DNA of 64,000 nucleotides from Mycogone perniciosa (lineage: Eukaryota; Ascomycota; Sordariomycetes; Hypocreales; Hypocreaceae), in the NCBI GenBank assembly GCA_025331125.1, contig JAOALB010000109.1, positions 62,001-126,000 on the forward strand, written 5' to 3'. Of this stretch, positions 11,325 to 21,902 are shown piece after piece. The position numbers and the translations under genes were made by a program. Under the pieces are notes generated by a model. That model did no database searches and was not told where the DNA came from. It was given only the letters and a program-made list of their open reading frames with translations. Each line of letters begins with the position of its first letter. Within the stretch, counting starts at the first letter, position 1.

Positions 11325-12428
11325 GGTCGGTAGTCGTGCAAGGGCATAGCATATACATACTTGATAGACAGTATATACATAGCCAATCATGAATGGTCAA
11401 AATCACATTGTGTAACCCCAGCATTGTATGACTGAGGTTGACGGATAGTTCCACATCACGGCACATTCCTTCGTTCCATCGAACATTCCTTCATTCCATT
11501 GAACATTCCTTCATTCCATCGAACATTCCTTCATTCCATCGAACATTCCTTCATTCCCAACTAGCTTGCATTTTCCCACCTAACTTAGGATCACCAAGAG
11601 CGTCGAATTCTATCATTTTATGCACCCACAAATAGCCCTCGTACTGTTCATCTGTGATTGATAGAATTCTGTCACTTCACAGGCCATGCCTTGCTGACCC
11701 CCTGTGTCTCACCTCATGCCTCTCCCGGTCTTCACATGTGCAAACGCGTCATCTTCTTGATCCCACGCTTTCCGCCCCTCCCCCCCATTATAGCTCTACG
11801 GAGTAGTTCTCGCACTCGTACTGCGAAAAAGAAAACCGGGTTAAATTAATTTCTTACGTTTTAGTCTTCTTCCCAAATCTCACACCCCCCGGTCTCTCCA
11901 CGACAGTTAAGTCCCACAGTTTGTTCCTCTTCGCTAGTGGCGGCGCGGTGTGGGTCCTGTCATACGGACTTGACCAGGGGGGGGGTGAGAACCTTTTATA
12001 GCCCGCCGTTCTTTTGTGGGTGTGGGTTTTCCCTGTGGGCCTTGGGGTTATATCGCCTCATCACGCACGTATAATAGCTGCAGTTCTAAGACAGTTGACC
12101 AGATGAGAGGCAACCGATGATTTCTCTTTCCGCGGGACATGCGGGTAAGACCGAGGCAAAATGACTCGAGTTAGTGGCTGTAGTTTACGGAGGCTTCGGC
12201 TCCGATGGGGAATGACTTGAGGCGAACTAGGATGTTAGTACATGATTCATGTAAAGAGGTGACCTGTGTATCTCTACACCTCTACACGACTGGTTTCTAT
12301 TATAGTCCTTGAGCGTTTGTAACTCACTCTTGCTGTTAACCATCAATCATATTTAACTACTACATCGTGAAAAAGTAGTGACTAAACCGTCATACTCTCT
12401 CGAATTTCGTGTTTCAAGTTTTTTGAAC
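11325..12428. other. Intergenic between decarboxylase and ACP-TE genes
   Basis: Holds the 20-bp tandem array described separately, a TACGGAGTA motif at 11797-11805, C/G-rich runs (11776-11786; a G9 run near 11979) and the probable promoter of the ACP-TE gene. No further PKS fragment is seen that would join the ACP-TE to a longer upstream gene. Confidence 0.5.
11463..11560 (+). repeat. 20-bp tandem repeat, about 5 copies, made of CATTCC sites
   Basis: The unit is ACATTCCTTCATTCCATCGA, starting at 11463, 11483, 11503, 11523 and 11543, the last copy diverging at its end. Each unit carries two CATTCC hexamers 8 bp apart; one of ten is changed to CGTTCC. CATTCY is the known recognition sequence of TEA/ATTS-domain factors such as fungal AbaA. 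Confidence 0.85.
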
Positions 12429-13627
12429 ATGATCTCTCCCGAAGCCTGCGTCGATCAAGTTCTAAATGTAATCGCTCACGAGGTCGATATTCCCTTCTCC
12501 GACCTCCAAGATGACGAGTCCTCCGAGTTTTCAGAACTTGGTATCGACTCCATTCTTACACCCGTCATCATCACCTGTATCTCGAGGGATCTGGGGATTC
12601 GACTACCGGACAATGCTTTTCAGACGTTTCGCACCGTGAGGCAGCTCAGGGAACACATTCTTAGCAATATTACATCATCTTCCTCAATTCAGGTGCCAAG
12701 CATAAAGGCCAAAACTGCGAGCATTACAACAACACCAATTACAAACAAGATAAAGACGACACTCTCGGTCCTCATCAGGGGAATACCCTCCAGATCTTCA
12801 GAAAACATCTTTCTCCTCCCCGATGGCAGTGGTTCTGCCATGGCCTACGCTCGTCTCCCAACTCCTTCACCGACAACTTGCCTCTACGCCCTCCACTCTC
12901 CCTATCTTCAGCAATCCTCAACTTCAGAGACTCTTACCATCCAGTCACTCGCTCTAACTTGGGCCAATGAAATTCAGCGCATTCAACCTCAAGGGCCATA
13001 TATCCTCGGAGGCTGGTCCGCGGGTGGCTACTACGCCTACGAAATTATGAAGTGTCTCCACGACCGCGGCCAGCTCGTCAGCAAGATGCTCCTTATTGAC
13101 TCACCCTGTCGCAACACCTTCGAGGCCTTACCCTTAGATGTCATACTATACCTCTCAAAGCGGAAGCTGATGGGTAACTGGGGCACCGACAAGACACCTC
13201 AATGGCTCGTTAACCATTTTGAAGCCACCCTCCGAGCCGTAGGCGAATACATTCCTACGAGATCCTATTCAATCCTACCACCTCCGGACGTCTACATCAT
13301 CTGGGCCGGTAGTGGCCTGCTTCCCCGTGGCGCAGCTTCCCCGGGCCTTGACCTCAGTGTCAAGGTAACACGCTTTCTCCTCCTTGAGCGAGACAATTTT
13401 GGCCCCAACGGCTGGGATAGGCTGTTCCCCAGCTCAAGAATTGCGATTGCGACTATGTCGGGCAATCATTTTAACCTGGTGCATCAACCAAACGTGAGTT
13501 TACCTTCTGACTGTCTCCAGATTGCGGAACGGAATGTTGACTAGGATGTTTCTTCTAGGTTCAATCACTTGGAAATCTGCTCAGTGATGTATTCTATCAC
13601 GACTTGGAAGGCTGGGAAAAGTGGTAG
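12429..13627 (+). CDS. Free-standing ACP-thioesterase didomain protein
   Basis: Two exons, 12429-13493 and 13559-13627 (65-bp intron), encode 377 aa. Residues 1-80 are an acyl carrier protein with the phosphopantetheine site LGIDS (Ser41). A Ser/Thr-rich linker follows, then a NR-PKS-type thioesterase from about 115: GGWSAGG (nucleophile Ser197), LLIDSPC (Asp224) and SGNHF (His347), so the alpha/beta-hydrolase triad is complete. In most NR-PKSs these two domains are the C-terminus of the megasynthase; here they stand alone, about 0.6 kb from the tail end of a convergent NR-PKS. Starting at the GTG upstream is not needed; the ATG at 12429 leads straight into the ACP fold. Likely role: carrying, editing or releasing the polyketide in trans. 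Less likely, it is the surviving tail of a lost PKS. Confidence 0.85.
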
Positions 13628-14204
13628 ACGTATATACTACACTTCGGTCTAAACGGATCGTCTGGAGACTAGTAACGTCCCGATGCATCCATATTCACTC
13701 GACTTTGGCATTGTGATTTTGGGGGTTTTATTTTGCAATTACTACTAGCAATGGTCAATTACGGAGTCAGTGGCGTCTCTTTCAGAGACATTGTATTTTG
13801 TAGCACTTCAGCGACGTATTGCATTTGTGTTAATATTCGGCTGGTGTGATACATAAGGCGTAATTGCTCGATAGCAATTACGGCGTCGTTTTTGCACGAC
13901 AGCTGGTGTTGAAGGGACTTGGGTAGGATATACCAATTTGTTACTTTATATAGTGATATATTCAAGATGAGTAGCAAAAAAACACCACTCCAAATTGACT
14001 CATAAAATTTACTTGTGATAAATGCAATGTTTACAAGCAGCGTCCCGCGTCACCTCGCCAGACCACCGCATCATCAGTTCCCGTACCCAATGCCTCACGT
14101 ACAGGCCACAAATGCCACCTCAAACTCTCTTTAGCTATTAATCATGAATCTACTATCAAAGCCTTGGCCAACATAAGTGCTTATCTCAACTGCGTTTTGC
14201 CTCT
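13628..14204. other. Convergent intergenic region
   Basis: Lies between the 3' ends of the ACP-TE gene and the NR-PKS gene. It must contain both polyadenylation regions. A TACGGAGTC variant occurs near 13761. No gene is seen. Confidence 0.5.
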
Positions 14205-17200
14205 TTACTGTCTCATCCTCTCCACACTGTCTTTAAACTCTTTTATGAGCTCCGCGGCCTACCACCCAAACGATTAGCACACATATCACAATCAACTATG
14301 AAACTTGACGTTACTCACAAATGGAACTTGTAGAAAATAATCACTATCAACGTAGACGTGACGAGTTTCTAACCCAGGTATGAGACTTGCCCACTCGGTG
14401 TTGAACTGTCCCCTAGCTAGAATCTGTATACTCAATCTAGGACTTGTTGAGTGAGGCAAGGGGCTTGGAAAATAAGTTGTGCACAGTGATGCAATCTTTT
14501 GCGCGTGGTCCTGTGAGCCTGAAATTGTAGACAGCCTTCGACCCGAAATTGGCCTAGTGGACGAGCAGTCGAGGAGTAGTAATCCTTTGACCTCCTCGCC
14601 CGCTTCTAACAATTGTCTTGCAACTTCAAAGGCAAGGACAGCTCCAGTTGAAAGACCACCCAACATGTATGGCCCACAAGGCTGTTCCCTTTGAATAGCT
14701 GCCTTGTAAACGTTTGCCAAACCCACAATGTCAATGTCAATGCGCACCTTCTCGCCAGTGAATGGAGACTCAACACCATACAGTCCGAGGTTTGCGCCCA
14801 AGGCAGGGATGTGAATAAACTCAAAAGTAGACCCACTTTCATCTGTGATGATGAAAAATTTATCTCTCGATGAAGATCGGGATCCTTGGTACTGGATCAC
14901 TCTACAAGAGAGGGTTTGATCCACCCCCATATTGGTATCCTCATGTGGTGGAGCTTTGATCTTTGGTGTCTGAATTTCTACCAGCGAATCACCTTGATCA
15001 GAGTATTTGGAAGATATGGGCGTGACCTGCATTGGGGTCGATAATGCGGAGATTGGAAGCGTTGTCTCTACTAGTGGAGTAGTAGGACGTTTGTCTTTAG
15101 CACGCTCTAGTTCCGGCTCCTGAAAGGCTTCAAAATCTCCGTCAGGGGTTAAAATAACTTCAAGGGCCCTCCTAGAATCGCCGATTGTCCCGTTCTCCAA
15201 GAAGAACGCTGCCGGTAGATCTAGATCAATTTGGCGGGTCACCTTGGCCAGGATAGTAATGGCCATGACAGAGTCAATGCCGAGATCGGCGTATCTTGTG
15301 TCATCGGCCATCTCGTCCAAGTTGCAACCACTTTCTGTAGCGATAATGTCAACAACAGATTTGATCACTTCTGCGATATAAGCGCTAGAGACTGCTGATT
15401 CGGGCACAGCTAGGAGTCCATCGCTAATGCTGGCTGCTCGTTCTTGTCGTTTAGGTCCTTCCTCTCGAGGATGAGGTTTTGCAACCTGATGTTCGCTAAT
15501 GACAAGGTTGTGGTTCATTGTTCTATGAACAACCTCGTCAACTTGCAATATCCGATTCCTTTGAGCCATAACTTCTGGTTTTGTCAGCAACTGTTCTCTG
15601 GGTGAGTCAGTTTTGGCTAGAATCGCACTCAATGCAATCTTTTTTAGCTTCAAGAATTTGATGCCCAGAGTAGCTTGGACGAGCTCGTTGCCTTGGAAGA
15701 CGTAGCAATCACCATGTATTAGGTGACTGTTTGGTATCTCTTGCATGCACACATAAGCGGTATAGATGCTTCCAGACTTGAGGTCCTTGATTGAGTGCCA
15801 CGAATCAAAGCCAGTAGCTAAACAAGCAACATCTTGTGGATACCTCAGACCGGAGTTTACGACAAAACCAGCAAGGTGTATGACGGAGTCTATCCAGTAA
15901 GGACTGAGGCGAAACTGCCCAAGGCGAGACATGTCAACCAGTCTGACCGTTCCGATCGCGTCGTGGTAGTCGGCATCCATTATGACTTCTTCTAGGGCCT
16001 GGTAAATGGGCGAATAAGACACTACGCCTGAAAAGAGCTGGTAAATGACAGGTTTCATCAATCGATGGGCGTTCCCAGTGGTCGCCGAATCCCGGAGAGA
16101 GTTAACTCTCGACATCAGCAGAAACGATTGAGACAAATTCATGTTCCATGAAGCGTTAGTCTCAAAAGCGACTTTACATTTGCCGTGCAGAGTGAGCTTG
16201 TCGTCCTTCTTGGAGTGGAACTGGATACTAGCATTGCTGTGATTGACTTCATATGAGGTTGTGACCACAATGGCTGTATCCAGGTTGGCCTCAGTCAGGA
16301 CGAGAGCCTGGCTCATGTCAACATTCTGAATTGACATGGACGGAACCCTGGCTTGACTATGCAATTGCTTATAGACATAATCAGCAGCTGTAAGAGCCAT
16401 GTCGTGAAACACTCCCAGAGGACAAATAGTCTGGCCATTAACCACATGTCCCTGAATAGCCGGGAGAAGATAGGTATCTGAAACGTTGGAAGAGAATTCT
16501 ACGTTGATGGTTTGCCCATCGACAACCTCGTTCTCAACATATTGAAGGGATGTTGTAAGAAACTTGCGCACTTTCTGTGGTGTCATCTCGACCTCTTCAT
16601 CTGCCTTGATAGCATACGTTGCCTGAACGTAAGGTGTCCAAAAGTCGCGAGTGTCAAATGCGTACAATGGTAGATTCAGCAGCTTTACTGATCTTTTAAA
16701 CGATTTGTGAAACTCGGACCAGAAGATTGATAAGCCAGATGCATAAGTCTTACTCAAAACTCCAGAGATTGTCTTCCAATTGTTCTCACCGGACTTCAGC
16801 ACTGGTAGTAATTGAGAGGGAGGAATATCAAGGGTCTGCCGAGCAAGTCCCAAACAGACTGGGGCTGGGCCCATCTCCACCCATAGTGAATTATCACCAC
16901 AGAGACCCTCAGTTTTGCACGCTTTGAGGGCTTCGACAAAGTTCACCCTCTGGCGCGCTTGAAGTGCGAGATACTCTGGCGAGAAAGTAGACGCCTGTCT
17001 CTCCACTCTTCCGGTGAGAGTGGATACGACAGGGACTTCTGGCTTGGAGAAGGCCACTCCTTTCGCGAAATTTTGAAACTCTTTTAGAATTGGTTCGATT
17101 TGGCCAGAATGGAAACCATATGGTACGCGGAGAAAAGTAGTCCTTTCGCCTCTTGTCTCCATATGATTCCTTAGCATAGCTAACTCCTCGACCTTTCCGC

Positions 17201-20200
17201 TTGCAACAGTGATTGACGGTGCATTCACACATGCGACACTGCAGGATTCAAGCCGGAGAGATCCAATTGCTTGTTCCAAATTGTGCTCAGTCAAGTTGGT
17301 AACAAGCATTGCGTAGGTTTCTGGCACCAAATGCTTCTCCATAAGCGCCGCTCGACTCCCAACCAGCAACAGAGTATCGCTGACAGACAATACTCCAGCG
17401 ACGCAGAGCGCCGCATACTCGCCAACACTATGACCGATGACAGCACTTGGTATAATGCCCCAGAGTTTAAATACATGCGCCAATGCTATTTCAAGCGCAA
17501 CAATAGCAAGCTGGACTTTGGTGCTTGAATAATTCGTAGTGTCAATGGTCGCATCGGAAATGAGATCGATAAAGTACGGTAGTCTAATCATAGTAGCCAT
17601 TTCTTGATACGAAAGAATTGTCTCTCGGAAGGCCTTGCTTTCTCGAAACAGATCAGCCCCCATCCCTGCATATTGCGATCCTTGGCCGGTAAAGAAAAAA
17701 ACACAGCTTGATGGCTTTGGCTTTGTCTTGGGCACTTGTGATTGTTTGTTGACATCGTCCCGCAGTTGGCCGATGATATGTCGCAGAGAGTTGGCTGTGT
17801 AAGCTAATCGAAGCGGTTCATGAATCCGACGCGCCGTCGTAGTGTAAGCCAGATCGGCAAGTTTTGTATCGGGATTCCTCTCCAAATAGTCCAGTAGTCT
17901 TTCGCGGTTCTTCTCCAAAGAGCTTGCTGTACGACCAGATGTAACGATAATGTGCCAGACTCGAACATCTTCCGATTCGGTTGCAAGTAGCGGGGCCTCC
18001 TCAATCGCCAAACAGGTGTTGCCTCCCGAGGCATCGAAGCTGCTGACTAACATCTTGATTCTTTTATCACCCTTTGGGCTTGGTCGAAGTGAACTTGACT
18101 TTGTGGCAATCTTTACATTCCTGGGTGCCAACGCAGGGAATTTAGGATTTAGTTTGAAAGGCCAACCGGGTTGAGGAGGGATCATGCGTTCTCTTAGCAT
18201 CATGATTGTCTTGATCAAAGAGGTGACTCCAGCAGCACCCTCACCATGACCAACCGCAGCCTTTACTGCGCCAACAGTTAATGGGTTATCTTTTTTTCGT
18301 TGGTTGGCAAACGTGTTAACCACCGAGGCTACTTCTTCAACATCGCCAGCTTGTGTGCCAGTACCATGCATCTCCACATACGCAATCTCATCTGCGTTCA
18401 AGCCTGACTGTCGCAGAACCTCCTTGTATGTTGCTTCCTGAGAGAGAGCGCTTGGGTGGGTCATAGATGTTGCTGTCGGGCTGTGCATTCTGGTTGATCC
18501 GCTGATGACAGCAAGGATATTGTCGTTATCGGATACTGCGTCCTCCAGTCGCTTTAGGATCACCACACCAGCTCCCTCTGCTCTTGCGTACCCATCGGCA
18601 TCTTCATGAAAGGTTCTACAGCCATCAGTGGTTGACAACATGCCTGCTCTGCCCAGTCCCGAGAACACAGTAGGCGAGTTGATCACGGAGCAACCGCCAG
18701 CTAATGCCATATCGCATTCCCGTGCCAACAATGCTGAGCAGGCGAGACTGACAGCTGTAGCACTTGTGGAGCAGGCAGTATCCAAGGAAAATGCACCACC
18801 ACTCCAATTGAAGTGATAGTTGAGACGGCCAACCCCAAACGCTCTGCTGAAGCCGGGTACGTAGTAAATGTCAGCGCCCTTCTGATTGAGAATCTCTCGC
18901 CATTCATCTGCAGCCTGACCAAAATAGGACGCGATTCGGGTGCTGCCATTTGCCAGGCTGCCCTCTGAGGAATAGCCAGCCGCCTGAAGTGCCTCGTATG
19001 CGATCATGAGAATGAGACGGTGGCCAGGATCCATTTGCGTGGCTTCTCGTGGGGATACGTTGAACAAGCGGTGGTCAAACAAGCCTGGGTTATCGAGCCA
19101 AGCGCCGTGCCGTGATGCTGTCGAGTTCTTAGTCTCGCCCGTAGCATCGAAGAAGACGTCGATGTCGAATCGACTCTTGGGAACCTATTCGCTATTAGCA
19201 CTCAGTCACATTTACTTTACTGTTGCACATACCTCTTTGATGTGGCATTTACCAGTAACCAAGTCTTCCCAAAAGCCTTCGACAGTCTCGCTACCGGGAA
19301 ATCTTCCCGCCATTCCTACAATGGCAATGAGATCCGAACCTCCGCGGGTATTTTCGCTCTGTGTCGATGTCTCAAGCTGGGTAATTTGGTACTCAATTCC
19401 GCTGTTCTGCAAAGCCAGCTTCACAGCACCGAGGTGATTGGTGGGTCCCATCACAGAAAGCTTCACGTTCTTCGCATCCAGCGTGCTAACACAAGCATCG
19501 ATCACGTCAGTGATGTGGAGGACATTGTGCGCAATGTCCTCCAGCGCTTCCCCCAGCAGTTCGCCCAGTGTTAAATGCTTATACTGCTTACATGACCCGG
19601 GGGAGAGCATCCGGGCCTTCGTATGGTCAATTGGGTGTTTGAGGAGAGGTGAATTCCCAAGAATCTTTTCAACATCAATTTTTGGTGCATATTTAGAGTG
19701 TATTGGGCCTGTGACTTCAGTCCGCATGTGAGATGCATCCCTGATTTCGGGTGACCAGGCTGCTAGGCGTTCTAGAGATGACGGAGGGCCGATCAGCGTA
19801 ACCCAATCCTTTGCTGCCACTCCGATCGTCACTTTTCTAAATTCCGGAATGACCTATGTGGACTCAGTTCGCCTATCTTCAACGTGATCTTCTGACCCAA
19901 ACTCACCTGTGACTCATGAAACCTGTCAAGTATATGCTGGACAGTGGTCCTGGAGAGACCTGTGTGTGTTCTCCCCCAGCTTTTCTGTGACTCTTCAACC
20001 AGCTTCATTCTCACACTGACCTCATATCCCAGTCTGATCGCTATTGAAAGAACCTCTCTGCCGAATGAAAACAGTTGGCTCGTATCCTGGGCCGCCATGG
20101 CCACTACTGCAGGCAGAAGACCACCACATAATGCAATGATGTCTACGGGCTTAAGGGCTGAGCCAAGTATGGTTGGGTCTTGATCCGCATGGCTAGATTC

Positions 20201-20530
20201 TGGTTAACTGTATCCCAATTGAATACACCTATGAACTCACCATATCAAGTGACCCAGTCTTCCAGCACACGCCAGTGCTGTGGATGCAATGATGTTGTTG
20301 CCATTTGATGCATCGTAGTCTTCTGCCATTCCCAGCAGGGAGTCTAACGTCTTATCCCAGCCATGTTCTTGGCGTCCCAGCCGACTGAACTCGAGCTGAA
20401 TAACGTCCGTCGCCTCTTGTAAAAAGCGTTTTGCTGCAGGCACGAATTTTGAGGTTCGAACAAGGTACTTGACTGCTGTGAGCTTTTCCACTGATTGGTC
20501 TCCAAAAAGGAGGATGTGCTTAGAACTCAT
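14205..20530 (-). CDS. Non-reducing polyketide synthase, SAT-KS-AT-PT-ACP-TE
   Basis: Exons on the minus strand are 20530-20241, 20192-19907, 19853-19233, 19184-14319 and 14258-14205; lengths sum to 6,117 nt, 2,038 aa, all junctions in frame. The SAT domain opens with ILLFGDQS; its active-site block reads ALCGG (Cys119) where GxCxG is usual, with His244. KS has TACSTS (Cys537), MHGTGT (His672) and VGHGEG (His712). AT has FTGQGSQ and GHSVGE (Ser985). The PT domain has HVVNGQTICP (His1312) and WIDSV (Asp1498), setting the aromatic fold. A single ACP (LGIDS, Ser1704) and a TE (GGLSTG, Ser1911) follow. The TE ends SDYFLQ where family members have an xHF, so the catalytic His is Tyr. No methylation domain. 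The 48-bp first intron uses the AG at 20193-20194, the only one that restores the SAT frame. It makes the aromatic core of the cluster; exact product unknown. Confidence 0.92.
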
Positions 20531-21902
20531 TATGCAATTGTCATATACAACTGAGGGGGAAGGAAGTGTTTGCAAAAACTGCACAGCAAAAAGCCAAAAC
20601 TCTATAAAAATATTTAAAGTAGCGATCATGTCAAACGTACACCAAAGTCAGAGCGAGTGCTGTTACCACTTCGAAACAATGGTTACATAAGGCCATGTCA
20701 GCATTCCGATTCAGCAGCATGAACCGTAGGTCCGCTTCTCTGGGCTTGAAAGCTTTGACGGAGTTAGAATGACCTGACGTACGGAGCAAAGCCTGCGATA
20801 GCCTCGGAGGTCTCTTGAAATGAGGCATAAGAATAATCGGGCCGCCTTGATGCTTAGACAAATTAGCTTCCATTTTGCAACATTGCAACATTAATAGCAT
20901 GGGGTGGTTAGAGTAAAGATGCAGACACTCCCAAGGGTGCATCGCTTCAAGCCTCATTTCCGTCAGGTGGGTTCCAGAAACAAACCCCGGCAGCATTTTG
21001 CGTCTCACCGAACCACGGAATCGGGTTATGGGCGCTAGGTTGACAGATGGTCGGCGAATACACGTAAGCATTTAGACTTGTTCCGTCTCTTTGACCGCCA
21101 TATCCAGTTATAGTCGTTAGATTGATATATTGTCAGCGAATGGACGTAAGCCTGTAGACTCATTTGATCCCTTTGACCGCTAGATGGGAGCTTGGAAGTC
21201 GTCGCCTTCCTTGTAAGCTAGGTAGCTAGTACGCTGTAGATACGAAGGGGGCTTACTCGTAGTAGTAATTGCCCTATACCCCCCCCCCCCTTCTCGGCCA
21301 CTTTTGTAGATACGAAGGGACCTTAGAAGCAATAGTAGTAGTTGCTCCGTACCCTCTTGTAAGGCCGGTCAGTAGTACTATATACTAGTATAGGTAGGTA
21401 GTAGATATGAAGTGGGTTTAGAAGTACGGAGTAGACTACCAGTTGCCCAATAACCCTCTCAGCAAAAAACCAATCCACCCACGTGAGCAGCGGGAAGCAG
21501 GCAACAGGTCTCGTTCCCAACGGTATGGCAAGATAACGCTCCATACCACCTAGGTACTCAGCGAACAGTATTTGGCCTCAACTCAATTCGTAGACTATCT
21601 ACTGCCTCCGAACTGCTTCTGGCTGGAACAGCTGCGCTGGGTTCCGATGTGACGGCGGAGCGGCTCGACCCTGTCATGCAGCAACGTACATACCATGACA
21701 AGGTATACACCGCAGCTTGGTAGGATCCCAGCGCTAGTTCCGGATATGGCAGTGAGGCTGCAATAAGATGCAGCCATGTGTCATTGGTTTTACTGTGTCA
21801 TTAAGCAATCGGAGATGGTAGACATGGTGCAAGGCGTTGACAGATGGTCGGAAAGCATTCTATTCGCCAGCCCCAATTAAACATTTTGAACTAAAAATGA
21901 GA
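20531..21902. other. Intergenic with degenerate repeats
   Basis: Between the start of the NR-PKS and the 3' end of the halogenase-methyltransferase gene. About 20990-21190 has two diverged copies of a block ending in CTTTGACCGC. About 21234-21440 has three diverged copies of a block beginning GTAGATACGAAG or GTAGATATGAAG. A C10-11 run lies near 21281-21291 and TACGGAGTA at 21425-21433. The minus-strand open stretch at 20631-21071 has no recognisable motif and is not called. Confidence 0.5.

Noticed and set aside
20631..21071. Minus-strand 146-codon frame upstream of the NR-PKS
   Set aside because: No motif, no splice pattern, and it lies across degenerate repeats.
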